Assembly (NCBI GenBank): GCA_944472135.2
Contig: OX235262.1
Span: 61,724,440-61,788,439, forward strand
Source: Trichobilharzia regenti
Lineage: Eukaryota; Platyhelminthes; Trematoda; Strigeidida; Schistosomatidae
Direction of reading: 5' to 3'
Length of the DNA: 64,000 bases
Shown here one piece after another: positions 54,292 through 64,000 of the stretch; the stretch's first letter is position 1, and each line of letters starts with the position of its first letter. Below the pieces are notes generated by a model, which made no database searches, was not told the DNA's origin, and was given only the letters and a program-made list of their open reading frames with translations. The position numbers and the translations under genes are program-made.

Positions 54292-57200
54292 ACTTATTTA
54301 TAATATTATTTTTTATTACAATCCTTGCTTCTTAGAATACAATAAAGCCAGTCTTTTATTTCTTTTCACTTGAAGTGTTTGTCACACGCATTTCACGTTA
54401 TATAAGACAATATAGGGAGTTAATTGTACGTGCCTTGCGCATTCTGTTTAAACGTTGAACTTGTTCTTGTCATCGCCATTGATTTCATCAAGTCTGAGTA
54501 TTTGCAACCCGCAATCAAGCACCTATCGGAACACTAGAAATATCTGCCCTCACTCTAAAACATAAGCGGCTTTCCATTTCTAGTTCCACAACTAAACTGT
54601 TAGAACATCCGACTGAATATAATTGAATGTTTTCAGGTACTGTGTGGGACGAGACAAACTTAAGTGTTTCGGTGTGAAAGCAAAGAGTCAACCAATATGT
54701 CTTTCTTTAATGAAACCTACCAAACTTCTACGAGTGACTGACAGGAAACAAACGTAAGAAATACCTGAGAATCGATTAGGCTATTCCCAACAAGGTGGGT
54801 ACGAAACTCTTTCAGCGAGAATCAGACAAACCAAACACGTTTCCTGCCCACTATCTAAAGCAAAATAGTCCCTATGGTATAACCTTGAATTCATTCAAAT
54901 GAAGCTACAATTTTGAGACTTCATGTATTCATTAACAGTCCAAAATCACCCAATGGTAAAGTAAAATATGAAGAATAGGAATCAACCATAGTAAAGGGAC
55001 AATACTTATGATTAAATTAAAAGATTTGTTAACTTTGAAATGCTCTGATAGACAAATCAAGGGAGAAATGGCAATAATTACACAATTGAATGGAATATTC
55101 AACAAGCATTAAAATTGTAAATACATGATTAGGGAGGGATTTTCCAAACAATTATCGTGGTGCACTTTGAACATGAGAAACATTTTTATTCCATTCCCAC
55201 TTGAATGCCAATTTCAAAATTGCAACGACCTCAACCATTTAGTACTAAATAAGCCTAAAGGCAGCTACGTTAAAATGAGCAAGGTGAATTAAGGTACTTT
55301 ACGTAGAATATTCAAATTTAAATAGATAATGACCAGGGATTTCTACTTATTTTCTGCAATCTTCATGTCAACTAGAGACTGTGACTACGTACTTTGAAAC
55401 GTTCGGTTCAAAGTGTGTCTAAACCTTTTCTCTTACGTATCATACAAATTTCTACAACTGTGTACTACAGAATTTGAACAAAACAAATCTTGGCTAAATG
55501 AAAGATACATAGCATTTGTCATCGTAAAATAGGATTTCTTCGTTTCGAGGAGCTTAATAAATGTTCGAAAATTGCTTAAATAACACTATTACTGTAACGC
55601 AAGTGAAATAGATTCCTAGTTTGGATAAACAGCATTTAAAAACAGTAAAAAGTGAAAAAAATGTGTAACGTTTAGTTCGGCGCCTCTTTCCTAAATAACT
55701 AAGGTCAGTAGCAAAATTATGGAAAGAATATGACTCTAAGCATATTAAGATGAGTTAGCATATAAAATACTTCCGAACGTAGAGGTTAGCTTTCAGGTTC
55801 TGAATTGCCAGTGATTAGGTCAGTTATACATAGTGTTTTTGAAGTATTTTTATGCGACATTATGGACCTTTGTGTCTCAGTGTGAAGCAAGTATTCAAGG
55901 GTTCTTAATGACCTAAAGACAGAGATATTGGTGACCCTCTCTGGCTAGCCAGGCTGAACAACTTTCCGAAATAAGTTCATTTTCCTTCAAAAGAATAAGC
56001 TTATTGGTCAATGGATACTCAGGTGACCGAAAGCGGTATCTTGTCCTTAATGCTTGAATTGACTTACTGGAGAAAATGATTCTCAAGACGGTTGTCTGAA
56101 ATATCTCCTCCAGATGCTTTAATAAACAGCATAATATTTCACACCAACAACGGCGAAACCATCAAAGATAGTTGAGTTGTTTTTTGTCTTCCAAATGCAT
56201 TAGGAGTAAATCAATCATCCAAATGCCAACTTAGTATCACTCTGTTTTGGAATCCACTTGTGAAGAATACAGTGGCTTAGACTTATAATAATGGTTTGTT
56301 ATTTGTTTTATGCTTTTCTTCTATCGAGTGAAAAAGGCAATGTGGGTGAGTTCTCAACCATTTTATCTTCATTCTACATTACTGCTACTTTTATTGACAT
56401 CTCCAAGTTTTTTTTCCTGCAGAAGTGACCGCTTTGAAATAATAAACTACAGTTCGTTTATTACCTAGGATCGATATTTTCTTATATTTCTTTTATGGGA
56501 TCAATGCTCGTGTGTTTGCTAAGTTTTAACGTGAAATACGTGTACGATCACTTAAAAAACAAGTAGACATTTTCAGATTTTCTTCAACATAGAGAAAGTG
56601 AACTGATAGCGAAATCTGTACAGAGTAGTGTGTTTGTAACATTAGATCTGAGATTCCTGGAGTGACGGAATAAAACGGCACGAAAACCTCTATACACTGC
56701 AAAGTAGTCGAATGTCGGACAAAAAAATTGTCTCAAATTTCTAGTGTTTCTTCCAGACTTCTTTTTTATAGATAAGCCTATTGCTTGTCTATTTGTTTTC
56801 TGAAAAAACTTTTATAATACTATAGATACTTTCAAGCTGATAGACCGTTTAACCACTTTTTCGGAATGTTCATGTTATGCCGAATATCGAATTTAATCAG
56901 ATAGTCATAATTTAAGGAAACACACAATGAAGCAAGATGATACCTCTTTCTTTAAATATTACTCTACCTACAGCAAAAGTTGCAAAAGAATAAAACAGTA
57001 TGCAACGAACAGACATTGCATGACGAAAAGAAATCTACCTAGATAGATAAAAGAAATCTGACAAGTAATTCCATGAATAATCCTCATTCACGCAGACAGT
57101 AATGAAAAACCAAAACAAGTAGTTCAGCAAAAGAAGTTTTCTTTAACGAATTCATTTTCTTTCCTCGTAAAATTGCAGTTATATATATATATATATGCAA

Positions 57201-57448
57201 TGCTTTCTTTTTGCGCAACTCTTACACCCACAGCCAACTCTTTTTTTATGTAGCGATGATTATTGACAAATATAATTATGACAAATCATCACTTCTGCTA
57301 CTGTCATCTTTTGAGAAAAGAAAATTGTATATAAATGAGGTTGTACAGCCAAAATAAAATGAATTTACCGAGAAAAGCTGCTACACTGAAGTACTTCATT
57401 GTTTTTTGACCAATAAACGAGTTTTAAAATCTTATGTATCGTCTCTAA
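54292..57448. other. Probable receptor intron, unique DNA
   Basis: Checked pyrimidine-tract AG sites (about 54637, 55797, 56422, 56576) for a phase-0 TM7 exon: all meet an early stop. Contains a (TA)n at about 57180. No other feature. Confidence 0.45.
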
Positions 57449-57630
57449 TTATCGGTGACACAGTGGTTAGGACGCTTGTCGATTATACAAATGGTCTGGG
57501 GTTCAATCCTCAGTCAACACACAACTGATATCAATAGTTGGCTTGCTGAATTTAGGCTCCTAATATCACGTACTGGAAATTCTATATTTGTACAAAAATA
57601 CTGTGTGGAATTAAGCTATAATTTTAAAAA
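57449..57630 (+). mobile_element. SINE B2 copy, diverged
   Basis: atcggtgacacagtggttag, tctggggttcaatcctcagt, tgatatcaatagttggcttg, gtgtggaattaagctataat, A-rich end. Confidence 0.8.
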
Positions 57631-57699
57631 ATTAGCTCGAAGTTAGAGATAGCAGCAAGTTTCAAGCCTAGTGATCATTGTTGTAATCTACCGATAGAC

Positions 57700-57880
57700 T
57701 GCAGTCTACCTCCCTTAGCCGACTATAAGTCCGATAAAGAGGGTAGATTTGACGCGAGACTAGCAGCCTCACCCTGCAAAAATAAACACCACTGCAAAAA
57801 TAAACACCACTGCAACCGAAACTTCAAAGCTTATACCTGAAGCCCTATATCTCATTTGGAACTCAAAGAAATAAAATAAT
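57700..57880 (+). mobile_element. SINE B1 tail, with short tandem duplication
   Basis: Headless B1 tail (ccgataaagagggtagattt, gactagcagcctcaccctgc, ttggaactcaaagaaataaa). The unit tgcaaaaataaacaccac occurs twice in tandem at about 57775-57810. Confidence 0.7.
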
Positions 57881-58329
57881 AATAAAATACAGTGGTTTCT
57901 CAAAAGTTACCAACTAGATTGAAGTTTAACTACTCTTCATGGCTGTGATAAAGAAAACGGTTTTTTATTCATAAGAATAACCATTGGTTTCAGTGTTACT
58001 ACTCCTCGTGCACTCATTGACTTTGAATGGTTCGATAGAATGTTTCAGATTTCTGTCAACATTCGGTTACAGTTACCACAGTTTTATACGCATAAAAAAA
58101 TACTGAGGACCAAAAGTGCAACATTCTTTATTAGGTATCAGTCTGCTAGGTGGCAATACAAGTAAGCGTATAGGAATATAGTGTGATCCACAGTTTGAAA
58201 GCATATTAATGTGTTATCAAAATGCGTTATAAACAGTCAACCGGTGTGACGCTTCTAAGAAAATATTATCAGAAACTGATATTATTAGCTTTAAGTAAAA
58301 TGTGATTACTGCCGTCCAGATTGCCTGCA
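57881..58329. other. Unassigned DNA
   Basis: Nothing supportable. Confidence 0.4.
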
Positions 58330-58800
58330 TAGTCTCTAGACCTGATGGCAAAATATTTATTCAGATTGTGTCAATTCATTGCCTCTTTATGGCTCAAAGA
58401 TTTGACACGTCATTGGAAGCACTTCAAACAACCTGATGCAGACTCTTGCAAACAGTTGTATTCACTCGATACTGAGGATCAGATGGATGGTCAGAAAGGA
58501 TTAGTGACAAGAAACTCTAGCAAGCGGTGAACGTACTACAACGCCGTCGTCCAACAAATGTGAAGAGGGAAGTAGCGGCACCTTGACGTGCACTAAGAAG
58601 ACCGGTGAGTCGTATGAAATACCAAGCACTTGAACCAAACGTAAACGGGAATTGAAGAGTCCAGAGTAGGTCTCAGGCTTACATACAGGAGATCGTGTGA
58701 AGATGAAAATCAAAACTTATGAAAGGGACCAGACAAAACATATTGTAGAGATCAAGGTGAAATGAAGCTGTATGCTCCTCTCGTAATCCAAGAGAATACT
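58330..58800 (+). mobile_element. RTE-like 3' fragment, decayed (R10)
   Basis: Follows the C-terminal ORF order: gacacgtcattggaagcact, ctgatgcagactcttgcaaa, gatcagatggatggtcagaa, catacaggagatcgtgtgaa, tgaagctgtatgctcctctc, ending with ccaagagaatactaaaat. No frame survives. Confidence 0.65.
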
Positions 58801-58914
58801 AAAATATTAGAAATCTGGTCCTTCAATGAAATTCCTTTGTGTCCTAAATTTTCAATAGGATGCTACTTTGTATTGCATCTCTTTTAAGAAACTTAAAATC
58901 AAATGATTCCTCAC

Positions 58915-59072
58915 GGTCACACTACAGTGGCACAGCGGTTAGGACGCTCGCAGACCATAGACATGGCCTGGGGTTCGACTCTCTGCTGACGCACACCTGA
59001 TATTTGGACTACCGATATCACATGCTGAAAATTCCACACTAGTACTAAAATACTGCGTGGAATCAAGCTATT
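58915..59072 (+). mobile_element. SINE B2 copy
   Basis: acagtggcacagcggttagg, ggcctggggttcgactctct, gatatttggactaccgatat (a piece of the tail is deleted), gcgtggaatcaagctattgt. Confidence 0.85.
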
Positions 59073-59822
59073 GTAAAAGTAATAATCCAAAAATGAGTGA
59101 TTACAAGGTTTTAAAAAGCTGACTTCAATTAAGCGTCTGAGGCGTTGAATATCGTCGAAATTAATAGAAGCAGTGACATTAGCTAACAGCAACCTTTTTA
59201 ACAATACTTGTACATAAAGGATTTCATGCCGTCTGTAAAATTCTCAGCATTTAATGCACATCATCAATCACTGGAGATTCAGCTGCACTTCTGAATATAA
59301 ATTGTAAACGTAATTACCAGGCATGTTATGATGAAAGTCTGGCTTCAAATAAAAATAGTTCGTAAGATATTACTTTATTTGTTTTCAGTTAAATTAATTT
59401 TGCTTCTTCCGTTGGTTGATTATGTTAGAAAGAAGTACTAAATCTCTGTTGAAATGTCAACTCTTAGTACAGATATATAAGTCTCAATGAGAAAAACATT
59501 ACTCACTGTGAATGCGCAGGTTTATTCGACTGACGGATATAAGACATAACGAAATGCGCAATTTGGATTCTACTGTTAGTGACCACCAATCAAAATATGA
59601 TCTTGTACGATTATAAAATTACTAATAGGTTTCAGCAAAATGTTTATATAATTTCTCACTAGAATTTTGTAGGAAAGCTTTATCATTTTATACAAAAAAA
59701 AACAAATAAAGAAGATATGTAAAAGTGAATTCCTTTTACGACAGAAAGGTGAGTAACTTTCAATAAACAGGAGAAAAGAGAACTGACGAAAAGCAGTAAA
59801 TAAGCCTAACTACAACTATAAC
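59073..59822. other. Unassigned AT-rich DNA
   Basis: An AG after atttgttttcag near 59388 looks like a splice acceptor, but phase 0 meets a stop in the third codon. No other feature. Confidence 0.4.
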
Positions 59823-60052
59823 TGCGTCGGTGGTATAGCGGTTAGGACGCTAGCCGACCATGCACATGGTCCGTGGTTCGATCCCCGGCCGGCGCACTCC
59901 TTTACCTCAGTAAGCCAGTAGTCAGACTGGTAAAGAGGAACGATTGGGCATGGGGCTAGCGACCCGATTCTGCAAAAATTAAACACTGCTACAGAAACTT
60001 CAAGCCACTAGCTTGGAGCCCTATGTTCCACTGGGAACGTGAAGGAAAAATT
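59823..60052 (+). mobile_element. SINE B1, well preserved
   Basis: gcgtcggtggtatagcggtt, gtccgtggttcgatccccgg, gactggtaaagaggaacgat, actgctacagaaacttcaag, ccctatgttccactgggaac, ending gaaggaaaaattattatatt. Among the least decayed SINEs here. Confidence 0.9.
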
Positions 60053-60844
60053 ATTATATTATTATACAACTATAACTGCTAAGCTTATTCTTTTATGCAA
60101 ATCAACCGGTCTGCGATCAAACATATTCAACAGCTGACTACAAAAGTTTCGTTTATTCACAGTACAAATTACCTTTTACATAAATCATTTTTACTTCTTT
60201 TATAAAGATATTTGTAAAATAGTTGATTTAAAAAGGAAGTAGTTTAAGAAATTTCTCGAGGATCCAAAATACTTCTTTTTTCAGATCTTCTTTAGCAACG
60301 TACACCTCTATTCTAACGTGAGCAGAGTAAAAAAAGAAAGAAAAGGGGAATATCGTCAATGAGAACGAAATACAGCAAAACTAATCCGTGAAATAAATCT
60401 TGAAAAAGTTTTTTTTAGTTTTACTACAAAATAAATTATGAACATAAATCATGAAATTCAAAAAGATGCATAATTTTTTTCCATTAATTAATGTGAAGGA
60501 ATTTCATTTTCTTTTTTCGTTTTTGGCTAATAAATATGACCGACCAGTAAATTGGAATAAGGTGTCATTGTTATATCAGTGATCAATGAGTAAGTCAGCA
60601 GAGCAACATTCAACACTCTAGGATAGGACTGACGTCGAAGATATTTTCCCGACTGTGAATTCATGAACCATTCCGTTAAACTCAGTATAAACAGAGAATA
60701 CGACATATGAAAAAGAGGCGATAATATAAATAGCAATACAATAAACATGTTAATTATTAGTATTTTTGTAGTTAAGAGTACCATTCTCAACTTAGCTAGC
60801 CGAAAAATTCATGAAAACAATGAAACAAACTTTATTTAAGTATT
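60053..60844. other. Unassigned AT-rich DNA
   Basis: An acceptor-like cttcttttttcag near 60286 opens 25 phase-0 codons, but they are not hydrophobic and lack NPxxY, so not TM7. A reverse frame (60790-60527) has hydrophobic character but no other support. Confidence 0.4.
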
Positions 60845-61120
60845 AGTTTATAGGGATTTGATTGATTACTTACAGCATTTCACCATGAGCTGATATCGCT
60901 TAGAGAATAATTTGAAAACCTGGGAGAACTGGACAGCTGTTTTGTCCCAGTTTGAAGCTCCTAACAATGCACACCTACGGGCTACGAACTCAGGACCTTT
61001 CCGTTACAAGCCGATCTCGTAGACTACTAAGCCACTATGACACGATCCAATGGCCTATGAATTCAAATTTATGCTAATTCACGAAAAAGCGCTACTGATG
61101 GTCAATGATTTCGACGAATA
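60845..61120 (-). mobile_element. HHR-repeat family A, first unit of interrupted tandem
   Basis: Reverse: cagcatttcaccatgagctg, gagaactggacagctgtttt, B-box region gctacgaactcaggac, gatctcgtagactactaag, ccaatggcctatgaattcaa, ctaattcacgaaaaagcgct. It breaks off at the PLE target site and resumes at 62716. Confidence 0.82.
61108..61120. repeat. Target-site duplication of PLE P1, left
   Basis: atttcgacgaata, identical to 62716-62728. Removing the PLE and one copy restores the family A block order. Confidence 0.88.
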
Positions 61121-61261
61121 ATTCCATTATAGATAAGATTTTATTTTGATAAATCGCACAGTGTTTACAGTTATATGAACTGATGACGTTTCGAGCACAA
61201 ACTATTGCTCATAATCATATCAAGTTACTCACACAACTTTGATCTCTCATTTATATACATA
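61121..61261 (+). repeat. PLE P1 inverted terminal repeat, left
   Basis: Starts attccattatagataagat; contains aactgatgacgtttcgagc. Exact reverse complement of 62542-62682. Confidence 0.93.
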
Positions 61262-61324
61262 TGTGGAATGGATTAGATATTGGATTAAAAATCAATGTGA
61301 GATAATGTACATTCAGAAATAATC

Positions 61325-61619
61325 GTACGAGTGTTGTTGATCAATTGCAATTAGATGGGAAAATTGGACGAGTGTTTTTACAGTCATAATAAGCTGCTTG
61401 TTAGAATGTGGTTGAATTGAAATAGAATTTTAAGATTATTTATTATCTTCTTCTGGTTTGACTGATGGCATTAATACGAGTGTTATTGATCTACTATAAT
61501 CAGATGGAAGATACGACGAGTGTTTTAATAGTCATAATAAGTTTTTTGTTAGGATGTTGTGATGTGCTTGAATTGAAATAGAATTTTAATATTATTTATT
61601 ACCCTCTTCTGATTTGACC
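61325..61619. repeat. Degenerate tandem duplication at PLE P1 3' end
   Basis: Copy 1 at 61325-61463 and copy 2 at 61474-61619 share acgagtgtt...tgat, cagtcataataag, ttgaattgaaatagaatttt, and the reverse-strand codons for VK(P/S)EE just before the ORF end. The coding terminus was duplicated into the 3' region and then diverged. Confidence 0.75.
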
Positions 61620-62518
61620 TGCGGTAATAATATCTTCCATATCTCTGGTATTTGCATTGAGTCATTTTTGTTGCATGTGTTGGGTGTGGACTCGATAAAT
61701 AAGGATTCCGTAATCAACCTCTCTCTCCACTTAGCTATATTACTTTTTAGAATTTTAACCCTATCCCACCCTATTGTGTGGTTGTTTGTTATTGCATGAA
61801 GTGCAATAGCTGAGCTTTTTTCTAAATTACTTATCTTTTTAGGGTCAACCATTCTTACCTTAGCTAAATTCTTATGTTCTGTTAATCTGACTATCCCTGA
61901 CCTACTAGTTTGACCTATGTAGTTGACCTCACAGTTATTGCAGGGTATTTTGTAAATTATATTATTTTGTTTAATTGGATCCACCGGGTCTTTTAGCCTA
62001 CAGAGCTTGTCTCTGAGTGAGTTTGTAGGTTTGAATGCCACCCTAATTCCTGCTTTATTAAGAATCCTACGTAGGGCCTCAGATGTGCTTTCCTTATATG
62101 GTATAACAGTGGATGACTTATATTCTTTCTTATTTGTGTTATCATTAGTAGTTTCACCATTATTTTTATTTTGCTTTTGGTTTTTGGTGATCTTCCTAAT
62201 GAATTTTATAGGATAGTTATTCAACACCAACGCTTCTTCTATCTGTTTTATTTCACCATTTAGGTCTTTTTTTGTGCTACTTAGTGCTATGGCTCGATTT
62301 GTTAGACACTTTACTAAGCCTGCCTTAACAGTTAACGGATGAGACGAATTAAAGTCTAAATATCTATTAGAATGCGTTGGTTTTCTATAAACACTGGTGT
62401 GTAGTTTGCCTTCTTCTATTCGTTTTATTTTACAATCTAACATAGCTAATTCTCCTAGTTCATTTTCTGATTCAAATGTGAATTTAATTCCTTCTACTTG
62501 TGAGTTTATATGTGTCAA
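61592..62518 (-). CDS. PLE RT thumb plus GIY-YIG endonuclease (5' truncated)
   Basis: A 308-residue frame on the reverse strand; the same frame continues upstream to 62541 (TTEHISSFLTHIN), so the Met is not a true start. Residues 1-75 are the end of the PLE reverse transcriptase: L21-D28 region, then TSVYRKPTHSNRYLDF (41-56), a family signature. Residues 110-135 are an Asn/Lys-rich linker. Residues 150-275 are the endonuclease: I188-Y189-K, C193-x-x-C196, N199-Y-I-G202, R211, E214-H215, H241 and H247, W251, and the E271 region (ERLITESLFIES), expected catalytic Glu. No stop or frameshift inside. The enzyme part that copies RNA is missing, so it is not autonomous, but the nuclease domain looks intact. 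The duplicated C-terminal codons downstream are noted separately. Confidence 0.88.
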   Translation of the reverse strand: MTHINSQVEGIKFTFESENELGELAMLDCKIKRIEEGKLHTSVYRKPTHSNRYLDFNSSHPLTVKAGLVKCLTNRAIALSSTKKDLNGEIKQIEEALVLNNYPIKFIRKITKNQKQNKNNGETTNDNTNKKEYKSSTVIPYKESTSEALRRILNKAGIRVAFKPTNSLRDKLCRLKDPVDPIKQNNIIYKIPCNNCEVNYIGQTSRSGIVRLTEHKNLAKVRMVDPKKISNLEKSSAIALHAITNNHTIGWDRVKILKSNIAKWRERLITESLFIESTPNTCNKNDSMQIPEIWKILLPQVKSEEGNK

Positions 62519-62541
62519 GAAGCTAGAGATATGTTCTGTTG

Positions 62542-62682
62542 TATGTATATAAATGAGAGATCAAAGTTGTGTGAGTAACTTGATATGATTATGAGCAATA
62601 GTTTGTGCTCGAAACGTCATCAGTTCATATAACTGTAAACACTGTGCGATTTATCAAAATAAAATCTTATCTATAATGGAAT
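62542..62682 (-). repeat. PLE P1 inverted terminal repeat, right
   Basis: Starts tatgtatataaatgagagat; contains tgtgctcgaaacgtcatcag (a PLE-typical GAAACGUC) and a GAGCA/TGCTC stem. Pairs with 61121-61261. Confidence 0.93.
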
Positions 62683-62715
62683 TATACTCTACCACAGTGC
62701 CCAAGTTTTATACTT

Positions 62716-62728
62716 ATTTCGACGAATA
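62716..62728. repeat. Target-site duplication of PLE P1, right
   Basis: atttcgacgaata, identical to 61108-61120. Confidence 0.88.
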
Positions 62729-63020
62729 TTTGTTCTCACACCTGACCTGCTGCACCCTACTGGTCACGACTTCTTACGAGAATCCTAAGTAATTACCGAT
62801 CTGAATGGGGCCAGTCGCTGTGAAACACACAATTAGTTTTCAAATATTGGTTTGTACGAATTTGATTTATTACTTACGGGATTTCATCATGAACTGACAT
62901 TGGGACATTGCTAGAGAACCATTGGAAAACCTGGAGGTTCTGGACAGCTGTTTCATCCTAGTTTTGGACACTTCAGCTATATGCACACACCGGGGTCCAA
63001 ACCCAAATATTCTGGCTACA
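62729..63020 (-). mobile_element. HHR-repeat family A, second unit of interrupted tandem
   Basis: Resumes the spacer (tttgttctcacacctgacct, ctactggtcacgacttctta), then tail gggatttcatcatgaactga, then hammerhead region ttctggacagctgtttcatc and ttttggacacttcagc, then ccggggtccaaacccaa. It is cut at about 63019 by the start of an inverted repeat. Confidence 0.82.
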
Positions 63021-63649
63021 TTATTTAACCTCCCATTAGCTAACAAATCCGCAAAACATACATATGTTGATAGATATTCGTGATACACATCGAGTGTGAT
63101 TATGCTTGTGAATATTCCAGGTAACATAGGTTACGGTTAAACATGGAGTATTGAACGCGGTTTGTAATGTCACCATTCAAGTGGATTTCATAGGAGATAT
63201 GCTTAATTACTAACACTAAGATGACTCGACATATGAGTCAGTATAAATCATTAGTGGTATTACAACCACACCCTCTTCTAACAGAATGTGATTTTAGAAT
63301 AAACCAAGAAAAAGAAGAGAAATATTCAGTTTAAGGTGTGAGTGGGTGAGTGTCAAAATGAGAGATTAATAATCACCAAAACAATTAATTATCTAGTATT
63401 AATTTATAAGGAATTAACTGGTAGATGTTAGCAGTAAGATATCTAAGTTTTTGAGAAGGGTTGAACATAACTTACCATGGAATTCGAAATCAGTCAGTAA
63501 CAGCTGGCGACAGGCTACTATATAATCAAGGAATTTGTAAATTATTGATGACTAAGAAGAATAAGATGGCACACTCGATGTGTATCATGAATATCTATCA
63601 ACATATGTATGTTTTGCGGATTTGTTAGCTAATGGGAGCATGAATAATG
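63019..63649. mobile_element. Foldback element F4 with 80-base arms
   Basis: Arms 63019-63098 and 63570-63649 are near-perfect inverted copies (shared core: cccattagctaacaaatccg, caaaacatacatatgttgat). The 471-base centre has no recognisable domain. The left arm begins where the family A repeat stops, suggesting insertion into it. Confidence 0.65.
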
Positions 63650-64000
63650 TTTATTTTTTCATGAGGTTCCTGGTTGTATATGCTTCATTATAGTGACTCA
63701 TGATGTTCGAATCGAGTCCCGAACTTAAGAATTCGTTTCTTAAGTATATTGAAAAGACGAAAAACACTTCAATATCTGAAATCACGGGTTTAAGATTCAT
63801 TTCGTCTTAGTTTGCAAAGCATTAACCATATGATAGGGAGTGAATTTAGCTGACACCTCTCCCCGTCAGTTTTGGAAACTTTTGTTACAAGCAGACCATT
63901 GAAGTTTCAGTTACAGTGATGTTGATTTTATGTTTTGCGGTTGTTAGCATCTCACCTCTTCAACAAACTGAAAGGTATGGGTAAAGATGCACAACTTGCT
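63650..64000. other. Unassigned DNA to window edge
   Basis: Contains a tRNA-like gttcgaatcgagtcccgaac near 63707-63726, perhaps the relic of another SINE head. Nothing else. Confidence 0.35.

Larger units (their letters stand above)
61121..62715 (-). mobile_element. Penelope-like element P1, nearly complete insertion
   Basis: A 1595-base element: 141-base inverted arms (61121-61261 and 62542-62682, identical by eye), a 308-residue frame on the reverse strand, a 3' region with an internal duplication, and a 33-base segment (62683-62715) outside the right arm. It is 5' truncated inside the reverse transcriptase, exactly where the arm begins. Confidence 0.9.

Noticed and set aside
54300..60330. 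Acceptor-like sites at about 54637, 55797, 56422, 56576, 59388 and 60286 as the TM7 exon
   Set aside because: In phase 0 the first five hit early stop codons, and the sixth gives 25 polar codons without NPxxY.
61180..61240. Perfect CUGAUGA on the + strand of the left P1 arm as an active ribozyme
   Set aside because: No GAAA element follows on the same strand; it is the reverse complement of the GAAACGUCAUCAG segment.
1..64000. CRISPR array, operons, bacterial ribosome-binding sites
   Set aside because: No regular spacer-repeat array and no gene organisation of that type; the window is plainly a eukaryotic flatworm.

Overview
The window looks like euchromatic but repeat-saturated DNA from a schistosome blood fluke (Schistosoma, class Trematoda). 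It is AT-rich and contains tRNA-headed SINE-like repeats resembling the schistosome Sm-alpha family, RTE-like and other non-LTR retrotransposon 3' fragments, Penelope-like elements (PLEs) with GIY-YIG endonuclease domains, and many hammerhead-ribozyme (HHR) motifs. Species cannot be fixed from the sequence alone. There is no bacterial-type gene organisation, no CRISPR array and no convincing true tRNA gene.

Only one clear host-gene exon is present: 52881-54285 (+), a large exon of a rhodopsin-family, peptide-type G-protein-coupled receptor. It carries a likely signal peptide and TM1-TM6, with a splice acceptor before it and a donor after it. TM7 and the C-tail must lie in a later exon that I could not find. 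Everything else is intergenic or intronic DNA built from layered repeats.

Region by region: 0-6.6 kb holds SINEs, a head-to-head HHR-repeat pair and an old non-LTR fragment. 6.6-12 kb holds PLE and RTE debris, including two near-identical RTE fragments (7.1-8.1 and 10.3-11.8 kb) that share a lesion in the catalytic box. 12-23 kb has mixed SINEs, a second non-LTR family (one copy with an internal inversion) and foldback repeats. 24-27 kb has an RTE 3' end and a decayed PLE that was hit by a foldback element. 27-46 kb is dense in HHR repeats, including inverted pairs at 34.0 and 40.0 kb and two complete units of about 400 bp. 46-52.7 kb holds RTE fragments and a PLE nested in an RTE with a 14-bp target-site duplication (TSD). 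52.8-54.3 kb is the receptor exon. 54.3-64 kb is mostly unique DNA, probably at least partly the next receptor intron, with SINEs and a well-preserved 1.6-kb PLE (61.1-62.7 kb) inserted in an HHR repeat.

The strongest theme is several distinguishable hammerhead lineages in one locus. Family A has a unit of about 400 bp with a tRNA-like promoter directly upstream of a complete HHR. Family C is separate, with its own stem sequences. Remnants of the classical Sm-alpha type are family D. A fourth HHR sits inside the inverted terminal repeats of a PLE and carries a covarying stem III base pair. The ~400-bp spacing and dimers of family A fit a retrozyme-like mode of spread through RNA. The family letters (A, B1, B2, C, D, RTE-like, Q) are working labels for this window, not database names.
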